A DNA stretch of 64,000 nt from Arma custos (lineage: Eukaryota > Arthropoda > Insecta > Hemiptera > Pentatomidae): assembly GCA_037127475.1 (NCBI GenBank), contig CM073759.1, forward strand, positions 202,166,217-202,230,216. The letters run 5' to 3'. Position numbers and translations under genes: made by a program. The notes below the pieces were generated by a model. That model worked only from the letters and a program-made list of their open reading frames with translations, was not told the origin of the DNA and ran no database searches. How positions within the stretch are numbered: position 1 is the first letter of the stretch; every line of letters begins with the position of its first letter. This document shows, piece by piece, positions 12,612-27,200 of the stretch.

Positions 12612-13899
12612 CGAGGGGTGATCAAAAAGTTCCAGGACTGTTGAGATTGCGCGGCAATGGAGTGTCATAGAGCAGTGCGGTTGGCAGCATTGTTTAGCGT
12701 GACTCTTCCTGAGCTCAGCTGTTTATTCAGTTTGTTGATAACCTTCTTCATTGCAAATTTACTGCTGTTTTCGTAAAAAAAAGTTTTTTGTGTTCGGCGA
12801 TTTTGTGAAATGAATGTAAAGGAAGAGCAACGCGTTTGCGTAAAGTTTTGTGTGAAGTTGGGTAAAATGTTTACTGAAACTTTTCAAATGTTGCAAGTGG
12901 CTTTCGGTGATGAATGTCTGAGTCGGTCAAGGTGTCATGAGTGGTACAAAAGGTTCAAGGAAGGCCGGACATCGTGTGAAGATGATTCTCGTTCAGGGCG
13001 CCCATCAACTTCGACTGACGACGATCATGTTGCAAGATTGAACAGTCTCGTGCGTTCTAATCGTCGACTAACCATTCGTGAGATGGCTGAAGAATTGAAC
13101 ATTTCATTTGGTTCGTGTCAACAGATTTTAACAGAAAATTTGCAGATGAGAAGGGTGGCTGCAAAGTTTGTTCCGAGACTGTTGACTGAGCAGCAGAAAG
13201 AACACAGAGTTCAAGTTTGTCAGGAACTTCTTGAAATGGCAAATGCCAATGAAAACTTCTTAAAACAAGTCATTACTGGAGATGAAACGTGGGTTTATGG
13301 CTACGACGTGGAAACGAAGGTCCAGTCATCACAATGGAAGACAAAATCCTCCCCAACCCCCAAAAAAGCACGTCAGGTCAAATCAAACGTCAAGGTCATG
13401 CTTACTGTTTTTTTCGACTGGAAGGGTGTTGTTTACCATGAATTTCTTCCACGAGGTGAGACCATTAACCGGCAATAAGGAGGAAGAGACCAGAGTTGTG
13501 GCGGAGCGGTGAGTGGGTGCTGCATCATGACAATGCGCCTGTTCATTCCGCACTGCTCATTCGCGACTACTGCACCAAAAATGGAATGACGGTCATTCCC
13601 CAGCCTCCATATTCACCTGACCTTGCCCCTGCAGACTTTTTCTTGTTTCCAACACTTAAGAGACCCATGAAGGGAAAGAGATTTGAGTCCGTAGATGACA
13701 TTTAAAAAAAATCGCTGGAGCAGCTACACACCATTTCACAAGATGATTTCTCAAAGTCCTTCACACAGTGGAAACATCGTTGGGAAAAATGTATAGCTTC
13801 CCAAGGAGAGTACTTTGAAGGGGATGACGTCCAATAGCCTGTAGATTTTTTAAATAAATTAATAAAAAATCAGTCCTGGAACTTTTTGATCACCCCTCG
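12612..13899 (+). mobile_element. mariner transposon with perfect 29-bp inverted repeats
   Basis: The 29-bp ends 12612-12640 and 13871-13899 are exact reverse complements, begin CGAGGGGTGATCAAAAAGTT, and are flanked by TA on both sides (12610-12611, 13900-13901). Length 1288 bp is normal for mariner. Perfect identity of the ends suggests a fairly recent insertion, although the transposase is already broken. It inserted just downstream of the LINE tail. Confidence 0.96.
12810..13837 (+). pseudogene. mariner transposase (DD34D), broken by a deletion/frameshift and a stop
   Basis: The ATG at 12810 opens a reading frame with the N-terminal helix-turn-helix region (residues 1-110; RCHEWYKRFKEGR, SGRPSTSTDDDHV) and the first catalytic aspartate in TGDETWVYGYD. 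The frame ends at TAA 13476 after GETINRQ. The protein continues in another frame from about 13479 (RKRPELWRSGEWVLHHDNAP), so roughly 13 residues and the frame are lost. The second aspartate is in HHDNAPVH and the third in SPDLAPADFFLFP, with 34 residues between them. A further TAA lies at 13703-13705 (ESVDDI*), and the frame then runs on to TAG 13835-13837. All three catalytic residues survive on separate pieces, so no active enzyme is expected. Confidence 0.93.
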
Positions 13900-13901
13900 T
13901 A

Positions 13902-16601
13902 CATCTGTATACCATTATTACTTGAGAATTTTATGAATCCATCTCATCCATGACTGGCTAATTTAGATACAGCAATTCATCCTTATCTCCTAATATAATG
14001 CAGTGTATCATATGATTTTTTTTTAGTCCATTTAAGGTAAATTAGCAATTTGTAATTGTTTCATTCTGAAGATGGAGAAAATGTAAATGAAACTTATGAA
14101 TCATTTATAAACAAAAAAGATTATTAAAGGAGTATTGCTTACTTTATTCTACATTAAAAAAAAAAAATGATTGTTAATTTTGTGAATAAAATAATTGTCA
14201 TTTATTTCATATATACTTTATGCCTTTATCCAACTAGAAGGAAATTAAAAATCAAAACATCCTGTAGAAGAGGCGTAGCCTCTATGTGTGGTTTGAGAGC
14301 GATTGTGAAAGTTGTTTAGTTTCTGAGCTAAATGTTCAACAAAAAATTGAAAGTAAATGAAGGTGCACGGACAGAAAATCAAGTGAATTAAAGTTAGGGG
14401 CTGTCACTTTAATGTCGATGCCTTAGTCCACAAATGTGTTAAATTCCTAAAATAAGATTTTACATGAGTCAATTTTGATAATAATTTAACACAAGAAATA
14501 CAGTTCAAGTTTAAGCACACAATATATTTTTATAACCTTTACAGCTTCTCTATTAATTTTATATCAAAATATGATCTATGCCTTTATAGATTACAACTTT
14601 ACAATATTATTTATATAACAAAACGCATTTATGAAAATTTGCGCTTATCACATTTGTGAACTAAGGCATCGATGTGTATGTGTTGCAACTACAATTAATT
14701 TAAAAATTAACATACATTTGCATTGTTTGTCGGGATAAGTACAAACAGTATGGGTACATTTCATAACCTTTATGATTGAGGTATTGGCAACCCCTGCTTT
14801 ACAGCAATGAAGTATTACTTTAATATTCAGTTCATCTTTCTTCAACAGCAGTGTCTAGATCTAAGAAATTATATTATACTAAAGTTGAATAGTGTGTTCA
14901 AAGGTTTGAGAGATAACATTTAAACTATCACCATACTCAACTAAATACTATTATAAAATATTAAAGGCAGAGATATATAAGAACATTGATTTTTTTTTAT
15001 TAGATAACTATGTACATAGATACAAATTTAATGAATAAAAAATACATTATTTCAATAGTATGAAGGAAGGAAATTTAATTATAACATAAAACTGAATTTT
15101 AAGTCTTTATCTTCTTTTCAACAGATCAGAAATAAATCCAAATTACAAATTTTCTTTTTAAAAAATCTTAACAAAAAATATTACCGTATTAAAAAATTAG
15201 AATATAACTAAAGTATCTCTTAAAAGTATCCCCTCTTAGTATTTTACAATACGATGGTTAATATTGATTTGTAATGCTTATTTACAAACATTAAAACAGG
15301 GAAATACAAAAATGCTTATAATAATTTCCTATTTTATAGTAAAGGGAATATTTATATTAATTCATTTGAATATACATTATATTGCTTTGAGCATTTGAAT
15401 AACCAAATAGGTGAATTCCAATTTTCATTGAATCACTTATTATCTTAATCATATTTTTATTCTAAACTTCATTTTTTATCTACATAAATACTTTAAAAAC
15501 TATGAATATTAATTAAATCTAAAATATAACTAGAGTAGTTGAGAATTAAAAAAATTGTTTGATTTTCATAATTTAATTTACCATTTATAAATGTTTAACA
15601 AAACAATACTTAATTTTCGATTAATGAAGCGTACTTATTTTATACACTTATTAAATTGACTATCTCATTCAAAAATTAGGTTTTATTTTCTTAATACAAC
15701 TTTCTATGAATTAGTCCATATCCTACATCCAGACTGAAAGTGCTTAAAACTTCTAACATTAAAATTTTTAACAGTGAGACCACTATCATCTGAATTAGCA
15801 GCCATTAACATTTAAATTTATATATCAAATCAAACCAATATCATCAATAGACAATCTACCATTAACATAAGCTAGAGAAAATACCTTAGAAACTTCTACG
15901 CACAGTGTGCAACATATGAAAATAAATCTGCAGTTTCATCTTTGTACATTGCGCAACCTAGAAACTAAATGAACAATCATTTCATTCTCTGAAATGACCA
16001 GCAGATACGTACCAGAATTCCATCTGGCCAAATCCAAAGATTTCCAGATAAAACTATATAACTGAAATTACAAGTAATAATTCAGTTCTAAGAAAGTTTT
16101 GGAAAAACCTTCAAATTTAAATTAGAAATTATATTCAAAACCATAAACAAGTGAAATTACTTATAGAAACATGAGTTTAATAGGACCACAAAAGAAGGAA
16201 AGAAAAAAACCTACATAATTAAATTTAAATTAGATAAAACTATATAAGTGAAATTATATAGTTATAATAAATTATAAATCAAAAGTTTTATGATCACTGA
16301 AGCAATTAAAATGTTCTGAGCATACTAAATATATAAATATATTTTTTAAATACCAAATGATCAAGAAAATAGCAATTAATATCAATTTCACTAATCAACA
16401 TCTAAATAAAACAATTTCTTTTTGATATGATAGAGATCAATAATTATTATATATAATGAAATCCACCTTTTGATTATCATTTTCAACAAAAATATTTACG
16501 AGCATAACCGAAAATACCTCTCAGTAATCTAACTTTCTTTGAATTGTTACAGTTCAAATTCCTGAAACTGTTACAAAAATGGGATTTCTTAATTATTTTC
16601 A
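13902..16601. other. Intergenic DNA between mariner and the NCAPG2 3' end
   Basis: Apart from the inverted-repeat element at 14415-14672 this is unstructured AT-rich sequence. I see no coding region. The open reading at 14648-14845 overlaps the end of that element and is not considered a gene. Confidence 0.6.
14415..14672. repeat. MITE-like inverted-repeat element (258 bp)
   Basis: The ends are inverted copies starting TCGATGCCTTAGT(C/T)CACAA (14415 onward, and reversed from 14672), matching over about 26 bp. One arm plus about 100 internal bases is repeated at 45047-45165, so this is a dispersed family. The target-site duplication is unclear. No coding capacity. Confidence 0.7.
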
Positions 16602-16607
16602 TTTATT
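16602..16607 (-). terminator. Polyadenylation signal of NCAPG2
   Basis: TTTATT on the plus strand is AATAAA on the minus strand, about 93 bases after the NCAPG2 stop codon. It is the nearest canonical signal in the right orientation. Confidence 0.5.
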
Positions 16608-16699
16608 GTATACAAAGCAATATCAAATGATAGATGCATAATATGTGCAAATATAAGATCAGATTATATTCAACACAATTATACAGAACGCTCTCTTGA

Positions 16700-18169
16700 T
16701 CAGCTCCCCGCAGAATTGCTTTTTATTTCTATTTTTTTCTTATTCAAGCCAGTTTTAAGGGTAGGTGTACACCTTGATGATGGAGTCGATAGAGATTTGG
16801 ACGATGGGGTCAAATCTATGTTATCTAATGGTGCTAAAACATGATTTGGGGATGGAGTGAATATTGAATCTACATTTAAACTGTAATCTGATGAATTAGG
16901 CGTCGAAGGAGCCTTTGAAGATGAAATGGAATTGCATTCAGATGTTAAACTTGACTTTGAGATAGTAGATCTACTTTTCGAAGCAGACGGGGGCGCTAAT
17001 GGAACTAAGAATACACCGTCACCACTTTTTACAGAACTCGGTTTAGAAGCTGAAGTGGAAAGGTTAGGTGTGTCTGTTGTGCTCAATTTAGAATCGGATT
17101 TGGAGCTAGGGCACTCAACTGACTTTACCCTTTTACCACATAGAGAGTTTGAACCAGACCTAAAAGAAGGTGTTGAATCATTTCTTGTTGTTACAGGTGT
17201 GCGATTTTCTACAACTGATGTAGACCTCGAAGGTGTCCCATTTTCGTCAAATAATGTAGACCTCATGGATGATTTGTTTTCTACAGCTGATCTGTTAGAT
17301 GAAGGTAGTGGTTTAATCAATGAACAATGTAAATGAGTACTTAATTCTTCTAAAATGGCTTCTCCAACTTTCATGACATTACTAAAACACAGAAAATAAT
17401 AATAATTATAATTATGCTGAATAATGATATTACAGTAAAACCTCCATTGTCCATCACTCTCTGTTTGAGAGAAAAAAGAAGATGTATACATATATTGTTT
17501 GGTTGCTAAAGTCATAGACACCAGCTAAGAATCAATCATTGTGTGTTAACAATCTTTTTCTAAACCTGTTGTTTACTCAAAACCTGGCCATCCTCGCACA
17601 CATTTCTCAGAAATTAATTATCTTCTCATCTCTACCTATTGTAGCTTCTGGAGTTGAACTACCTTCAGTCTTTATTCTTGAATTACGGGTCTTGTTGTTT
17701 TCTTAAAAGTACGTACAATAATATCGGAAAAAAAGACAAAGGAAGAGTTTAGATCTCGCTACAAAGTTTGAAATTGTAAAACATTTACGAAAAGGTGAAA
17801 GAGCTTCAATCTTAGAAAAATCTATGAAATTCCTCGGACGACAGTTAATGATATAAAACGTGCGGGGGACCCCAAGAGTATGTTCCTGTTATGTATATGA
17901 TCATTTAATGATTATTAAGAAGGAGCATACTACGTTTGTGCACGTGGAAAGAGCTAAACTCCACCTTTAAATAGGTATTAATTTCTCAAGAGGGAAAAAT
18001 TGGACAATGATTGTGCTTTTAGCCATCAATGTACGTAATTATTATTATTTTTTTAAAAACATTTTTACTACATACGTATACCTTATTAGTACGTAAATAA
18101 GTTACGAGTACATTTATAATGTCGAATGTTTGAAATATGTTGTTCAATATATATGTTTGTGTGTGTATA

Positions 18170-18225
<56 letters not shown>

Positions 18226-21200
18226 AGACATATGACTCACTCCCATATCCGTCTATTTCCCAAATCCGTCACCATCTTGATCCCATATCCTGACGAATAA
18301 TCGAGGTTCAACTGTATTTCAAACCATCATATTACACTTTTTGATCTGGAATCTTATATTTCTAACTTTAAAAGTATGAAACAAGGAGCAGTCAGAAATA
18401 GACCACATTTATAATGCTTCGTATATACCAATGCTTTGACCTAAATTAAATACCTTCTTAATGGCTACCATAAAAAGTCTCAGTCCTACGTCAAAGTGAT
18501 ACTTTAATTAGTGATTTTTTTTTTATTTCTAATGGAAATCTATGAACTTTCATCATTTGTTTCAAGGTGAAATAGTAACAGAGTGTAATATGAAGGCTCT
18601 TAGCCATAGTTATTTTAAAGAAACCACAAGGAGACCAGAGTCATGGTGAAACAACTCATGGCTCAAGACAATATCCCTGCACACTCAGCTGTATTCAAAT
18701 CTTCAGCTTATGTAGTAAATAAATAATCAAATTAAGTCACATTATTTTCTGAGCAAACTTCATAACTGTTGTTTTGTTATGCTTGCATTATAATGTAACT
18801 AAAAACTAAAACATATTTTGACTTGGAATTGCTAAGCCTATTGTCACTACTAGAAACAATGGTTCATCATCAATTGGTAGGCAACTCCTACTATTTGTTG
18901 ACATCCACTTTCCGAACTTGGTAAACTTTTGTTTTCATGAAGTGGGTTGTAGTCAGAAAATTTAGTAAGGGACCTGTGGCAGAATTTAGGTGGGGCTAAG
19001 GAGGTGTGGTGGGGGTTCCTCCCACTACACCTCTATTGGAAATAGAGTCCAAATTAAACAATAATAACTCCAAGATAATACAAAGGTGTTACAATAAGAA
19101 CAAACTATCCACAATGAAGACAAAGGGCGAGTGAAGCAAGCTAGATAGTGGGGGAGGGGTAAGGATGTGGCTCTCCTGTGTGCAGCCGTTTACTAAATAG
19201 GCACGAATAATGTTCAAGCTAAAAGCAATAAAAAAAGGTGATATATCTCAAATAAACACTCTTACATGTTAACACTTGAACTTGAAAAGTTACTATCCTC
19301 GGCTTCAGAAGGCTTTGGCTTTTCCTTTTCTTTATAATTTAGTAAAATCTTATATGCTTCTTGAATCACAACTTCTAGTTCCATTCCATCACATCTAGCC
19401 TTAGATGTATGTATTATAGTGAACATAAGACTTAAACAACTTAACAATTTGTACCCTTCCTGAAAATAAATCAATTATATTAAAACAAAAATTAAGTAAA
19501 ATAATTTTTAATAGACAATATCAATAGACAGACTTTACCTCGTGGTATAAGTTCATGTAAAACAACAAAGCAGGTAACAGGTGTTTCATTAAGGATGGAA
19601 CAACCATAATGTATCTGAGAATAAGAGAAACAAAATATGGCTGTTCGTCAAACGTTTTACACCTGATGAGCTCATCTTCCTATATATTTAAAAACAAAGA
19701 AGTAGTTAATCCAAATTAATAAAATCCAAAATGTAAAGACATATGAGATTAATTAAATATCACCTTGTATATCTCTTGCATGACCATCTGTACGCATGCA
19801 TTGATATATATCCTAAATATGTCATCAAACTGTGGATACTTGACTCCGTAAAGAGAAATGAGTGCCTTTGGAAAGGAGAACAAAGCATGCTTCATAGCTG
19901 TCAAGTCCTGCAAAAATAATATAGTAACTTGAATAAATTCATAAATATATAATTGAATAAAATAAAATAATTTATGTTCAATGGCTAGCTACAACTTAAA
20001 TCAATATTTATAAAACAAGTTCAAAAACCAAATGCCTGGTTTATATAATAGGCCAGCGGCTAGGTACCAAAAAAAGGGCTGTTCAGGCCATTTGGCATTC
20101 TTTTTGTAAATAAATTATTACAATTCTTAAAAAATAGGTAAAGTGTCAAATACATCTTCAAATAGCACATTACACCCGATCTAGCGGTTATTGGTAGTAA
20201 CTAGCACTTTAATTAGCACATTAATAATCATATCCACGCTATACGGGTGCTCTCTTCACATGTGGCACTGTTTTTTTAATCTCGGGTTCAGCATGCAGTT
20301 ACAAGTTCATCGCTTATACCTCCAGCTATCCAGCTCAATTTTAGCAGGTCTAGTTCTTGACCAGTTCTCTACTTTCCATTGTATTATTCTATTCATGTTT
20401 TTTACAAGTAATGCCCGTTTCACCAGCAAATAAGTGTGAATTCCCCTGGAAGATTTCTAGACCACAGGAACCCCAGCTAGAAAGACGCTATGAGCTTCTT
20501 TTGGTCGTTTGAGCGCGCTCGAGGAGCCAAGGAGGTTTTATAGGCGAAAGTGCCCGGTCTCCGTCTTGGGTAAGTAACTTTTATTTCAATGGTTTAGATT
20601 TCTTCATATTATTTATCTATTGTTGCGAACTCTTTTCAAATTACACCATACAGCCCACACCCAGAGCGAGATTTGATTCAGACGAAACCTACGCTTCCTT
20701 TTAAGAAATTTAAAACTTAACATACGAGCTTTGTCTCAACAAGGGCTTTAGGTCGCAATAAATTGAAGAGAGCTGCATTTTTGATATGTTGTAAGGGCAT
20801 GTCTGACTAGTGGAAATCCAAGTTTGCTACCGAAAAAATGGATGAGAAAACTTTTGTCTATATCTCCAAATGCGTTCTTGATAAAAAACATTGGCAACCA
20901 TTGTGTATTTAATTTAATGTAGATTAAATTTGCTATAATTTGAGCCCAACAGCAGCTCTGTAGCTCTAACAGATTCTGAGTTACGACTCTTTGAAAATTG
21001 GTAATTTTTTCCAAAAATTCCAAATTTTAAGTTTTGGCCGACTTTCGTGAGGAACACAGTCTGAAGGAGTGATCCTACGATGAAAATCAGGCAATGAAGC
21101 TGTTGTAAATTTAATTAGCTTTAATTTAACGACAGACCGAGGCCTGTAGGTCTAATAGATTCTGAGTTACGCTCCTTAGTCATTTTTTCCAAATAGTTCA

Positions 21201-24200
21201 AAATAAGGGAAAGTGGATGTTTTAAGAAAATGACCTTGAACGCCACAAATCGATCAAAAACAGCTTGTTTATTGTAAAGTATAAATATTTACTTGTAAAT
21301 TACCTATACAAAAAATAATGGTAGTACCAGTAGGCACTACTATGCAAGGGGGAGGGGGGAGCCACCCAGTCTCCCCGAGGTTTTACAGCCAACAAAAATT
21401 TTTCCAACCGTTTTTTCGATTACGACCTTGGATTTACACTACTCAGACATATCCTTACAGCATAACAAAAATACAACTCTCTTATATTTTTTCGACCCTC
21501 AAACACCTTGCTGCTGGCCTATATTTGGACTATTTGAAAAAATGACCAAGGGCCTAATTCAGAATCTATTAGACCTACAGGCCTCAGTCTGTGGTTAAAT
21601 TAAAGCTAATTAAATTTACAACAGTTTTTTCGGCAGCAAACTTGGATTTCCACTACTCAGACATACCCTTACAACATATAAAAAATGCAGCTCTCTTCAA
21701 TTTATTGCGACCTTCAAACACCTGGCCGCTGACCTGTAAGCCATATAATTGAATAATGTAACTCGTATTGTTCAAATCATAAAATATGGAATTCTCACAT
21801 AACCGCTGGAATCACTGACTGCAGGAGGATCAGAAAGTCAGTTATAAAAAATATAAATCATCATGCCAAAAAATATAAACCATTTTACCTTACTTTTTTA
21901 AAACATTGAAGTTTGGCTTTTTTTTCAGATAGTGAAGGGAGGATGAGGAAGCAGTCTTGCCTGTCAGAGATCATCTAGGCTGTAGAAGGTTCTAAGCTGA
22001 ATGAAAACTAGAGGATGACGATTCGAACTTTTGAGCTGGGTATAATTTGAGTTGTTATTACAATGGGCTTTCTTAGCTCAGGTTTTGAAGTCTTTTCTTT
22101 TCTTCTTACAGATTCTACTTTTTTTAGATACTTCCATAAAAAATGAACCATGTAACAACCATGCATAAAAATAGTTATAAACATATCTTTAAAATGCTTA
22201 CCTTGAAATGTATTTTTGCTGAGGATGGGGTAACTTCTAACATGGACATGACTTTCAACGATTTCTCCAGTAAACATGGAATCATATTTTTTAATAAAAG
22301 CCAGTCATCGTTTGGAGTTTCATCTAATGAATATTCTGTAAGAACTTTAATTGTCTGTATCACTTCTTCAAGGAACCAAACGCAGTCTGAAATTATTTAT
22401 TAATATTAAATACGGAACAGGAAATAATTAGAAGATTACATAATAATAAGGCAATTAAAAGGAACAAATGCATTTACTAAAACCAGAAACAGGAAGAGCT
22501 AAGAAGTAAAAGTATCACTCGAATAAACAAATACTATTTCTTTCTATTAATAGAACCATTTTATTGCCAGAAAAAGATTATTTCATTAGTTATTCGACTA
22601 TTTAAAATAATCAACTTCAACAAATTTATTAATTTTTTAACAATTGAACATATACCAAATTTATTTTATTCACATAAATGTTGAGTTTCCTATTAGGGTT
22701 CAAGATGATATATTTCCATGGTTAATGAAAATAAACAGGATAAAAATATAGAAAAGACGACACAAGTTGATTGTTTAAAAAATGAGTAATCTGGTGCTGG
22801 AGCCTCCCTCACTCCTTGTGGAATGTTCAAGCTATACTCACTGCTTGCAAAACCCCAGTCCTCCTTATCCCTATCAACGCCTACTGTCACCTCCTAGTTG
22901 TGTCCTCTGGGGAGTCCATATGACTAATCAAGTTATAAGTTATAAGTTACGATAGAGGCAGGGTCCTGGGAGGACATTTAAACACCCAAGCCAAGTGTAG
23001 GGAGCTCGAGCTGTGGCTGGATAGCAGGGGGTGTATAAACATACACTGTCTTAAATCGACCCACTTGGGGCACCTGGCGCACCCTTTGTATTGAGCCTGC
23101 TGCAGGGAGAGGGGGTAGTACCTGCAGTGTATTTAGATGCCCCACACTCGTGGGAACAAAATGAATGAAAATTTATACACAATTGACATAACACATTTAT
23201 CTGAGGAAGAGCAATCTTCCTTAGACACTCCGTTACTATCGAATACAGCAATGGATTCGATAGACGACTCCTCGGTCGGAGCCTAGTTGCAGGCACTGAC
23301 CATGAAATCTTACGGCTTGAGAGTCATCACGGGGTCGGGGGAGGTTGTCGCAGCACATGCTGAAGTTGCTGCGGCCCCGTCCGGATTCCCGGTGGTGGAT
23401 CTCCACAATATAGGTTTACCTAACCTGCAGGCCACTGGAGGCTTTGTAAGTGCGGAAGGTATAATTTGAGATTGTAACAAATCACACATAGATGGGGCGC
23501 ACATAGATCAGTAATGGTCGTAGTGCAACTATATGCCCACCCCCAAAAAAAAAAAAAATCTTCCTGTTTACTATGCTTAAGGAAATTTGTTATTAAAAAC
23601 AAAGATTAACAATTGTTTTGTTCATGGTTTATATTTTCTATTTTGTTTGAACCAACTAATACTAAATATATCGGCTAATTTAATTTAACTGATAAAGAAT
23701 AAATTACAAATATTCCTATTAATTTTTTTAATTTTATATTAACAATACAATACATATATCTGCTAAATGTTATTAATTTTTATTATTTTTAGAGATGATC
23801 ATTTCAATATTTAATTCAATTCATGGTGTAGTTTCATTGTAAACAGATTTTTAACATTTTGTACAGTATATTTTCATTTAATTTCTTAAACAAAATAGAA
23901 GAACAAATGTTATTATAACTTACCAAAAGACAATAAGTCTGATGCAAATAAAGCAACTGACTTGCAATGAGTCTGATCGGTATTGCCTAAAGCTATTCCA
24001 ATTGTTGCCTCTTTCAGTACAGTCAAGCAGCAACTTGCAACCAACGGTGGCTGCCCAGTTCCCCCCTCAGAAGGAATATGTTTGTATAATACGCTATATA
24101 ATAATAAAAAAATTAGGACCAAATAATTAAAACAAAGAGGATTTGAATAAAAAAAAGTAAAAGAACAATTTGGTCAGGATTATGGTAAATGAAGAATTAA

Positions 24201-27200
24201 AACACTAATAAGACTACTTTTAAATTGATTAATGAAGGTTTTATACTTATTAGTAAAATATTTTTAGGACTTAATGGGTTGTTAATTCTTTATTGACATG
24301 ACCCGTGACCAATTACTTTATAAAATAACATTTACTACTAACTATAAACACATCAAAAACAAATGTTTTGGATTTCAAGTATGGAAAAAAAATAGTTTAA
24401 TTCATTTGTAATAAGAGAATTTAAAAATAAAATATAAATTTCTATATAATTATCAATTATAATGTCATTATTGTTGAAAATTTGCTCAATTATTTTTTTT
24501 AAGCATCATTTTAAATAACTAGAAAGTTGAGTATTGACTATCTAGCAAGTGGTATTTGAGCGTGCTCGTATATTTTTAAAATTTATAACACATAGTTAAC
24601 CATCTATAAATAGCCTAATTAAAGATAGTTATTATTTATTTTATTTTATGACGTACTTTGAAGCCCAGTCAATTGCTTGAAGAGAAGCACTGATGGAGTT
24701 AAAAGGTGGAACTGACTCGTTCACTTCTGGAGGTGGGTCAGGTCTGTGAAGAGTATGATTTAAGCGCAAATAGCGGGAGTATGCTTTCAAAAGAAACTCG
24801 TCAGTCAATTGGGTTTCTGGTTTGAAGTTTTCTCCTGACACTTTTCTTTCAATTATTACCTAAGAAAAATAATTGGTCAATATTTAATTAGATTATAAAA
24901 CATTAATAAATATAAAAAGAAAGTCCTCAATCTATAATCAAAGTAAAATGCATATTTGTCGTATTGATACATATTGCCCTTCATAATACAGATAAGATAT
25001 TTATTTTCAAATGTCAGTTTTTACATGAAGTGCAAAAGTAAGCATTTTCGACACATTTTATTTTCATGAAGGTAAGAAAGCGGTTGAGGCTCACAAACAG
25101 ATATGAGAAATTTATGGTGTTGATTTTTTAATGGTATGGAGTTATCAAAATTGGTTAAAAAAATTTTGTTCTGGAGACATTTAATTGAAAGATGACCTTC
25201 GAAACATAAACTTGATGATAGAAAAAGCCATTATAGACTCAATCATCACATAGAGAGAGAAATTGTGAAATAGTTAAAAGTATTGTAACAAGTTTCTTTT
25301 TTTTTTGTCACTAAGTTCATCCGTCATGTGTCTCTACATACGTGAGCTCACTCTACTGTGGGCTGTCGTTACATGCGGATGCATATCAGTGGTTTATATG
25401 GCCAAGTAACTGCCAAATTTTACTGTTTACCTTATCTTTTCTTTGCGGCACAGCATTGGTGTTATGGTTATAGCGTTGGTGTAATGTTATGGTTATGTAG
25501 TTGGTGTTATCGCTTGATGTAATGATTGTGTTATGAATACAACCTACTTTTTTGGATTTTTTATTTAATCGATTTGGACCTTGGACCGAAAATCCCACAG
25601 CCTGGTCACAGTATCATACATAACAATTAAAAATTATAAAGGATGTCTCGGGCTAAATTCTATAATTCTAAGTTTCATTGTACCTATTACAGTCATCCTT
25701 TCATTTAAACTTAGGGAGCGGAGAGGCTCCATGCCGGAAATCCTGGTTCAAATACCGCTGCAGGCAAGCCTTTTATTTAGTTTGTTTGCAGCCGGGGATG
25801 GATCATATAGGATCTAGGACCCTCCTGGGGGTCCCTATAAAATATTATAAAAATAGGGTACCCAAAATAAGGGAGAGGAATCTGGCGGTTGAGCATGACC
25901 TTGGACAAGTCACCTCCTTGTAGAACCGTTGTCCATGAAACAATACAGTCTCTACCATGTACTGAACCCCAGACCCGTTCACGGGTTATAGTGATAGTTT
26001 TTTTATTTTTATTTTAACTACAAATTAGACTGTTCTCATTCTTGAACTGAATAACTGTTCTTTAACTTACTTTAACCTACAACTTGTTTTACATCAACAT
26101 TGTCATCAACCTTCCATTTAATTAATTAATTTAATTGTTTAAGTTCAAAATTAAAAAACATATTTTATTTTATAGTTTAAGATTATTTCTATACTTTTGC
26201 ATCTTCTTTATTTTACTAGGTTTATTTTTATATCTATTTTTGTATTCTAATTATTTAGTTTTAAATATTTGTGTATTTAAAAATACAAAGTATTCAAAAC
26301 TACAGATCCTGAAGGAGACCTGCAACAAAGGTTTCTAATAAATAGTTTATCACTTTTACAGTAATTATTTTTGGACATTAACCCAAGCCATTTCCTTCTC
26401 CATATTTATACGATCACCTAATAATTATTGACATTTATGTTTTATTAAAGTATCCCAGTAGTCGAGCAATAAATGTCCACTATTTGTGTCTTAAGAGAGT
26501 GGTCAATGATAATTTATCCCAAAAAGATTTTAAAACATAACATTTTAAAAATAAATAATCTTACCACAACTCTTTCAATAAATAAATAGAAGTCATAAAG
26601 TTGTTCATAATGCTTGCAAACAAGCCTTGTTTCATTGAGCACATCAGAAAAAAGAACATCCAGAAGTTTCAATGCTAACATGGGTTTCCCTTCCGTTTGT
26701 AAAAAACGAACCCTGGCTGTTCTCTGGCCTGATTTCTAGAATACAAATTAATAAATGAAGATATTAAATATTATATAATATTGCACATTACAGGTGTTGA
26801 GGTAGGTAATATATCAATTAAGACTTACAACCGGCATGGCCGAATTATTGAGGTTTTGTTCTCGAAAGGCATAATTTAGCCACTCGGAGGCTAAATCAAG
26901 TACATCATGTCCCCTGTACCATGAGCATAGTGAATATATGAGGCATTGGACTTTGGAGACATCGGTAGCATCTGTTATCTGTAAATAAAAATAAAATATT
27001 AATTGGAAAAACAGATTTCTTTTTTTTTTTTTATTTCACATATGAAATTGTACAAATTAAGCAGCTACAATAGTAACATGTACATTTGGAACTGCGGTGG
27101 AAGTAAGCATTAATCCTATTAAAACAAACTAGACTATGAACTTGAAACAATGATGAAAGTAACAGAATAATAAAAGAAAAGCTTTTCAATGGAAATAAAT

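Noticed and set aside
16926..17336. 136-codon open reading on the plus strand
   Set aside because: It is the antisense of the last NCAPG2 exon, whose minus-strand frame joins the upstream exon in phase.
18019..18246. Open reading rich in YIYIY
   Set aside because: Translation of the (TA)n microsatellite.
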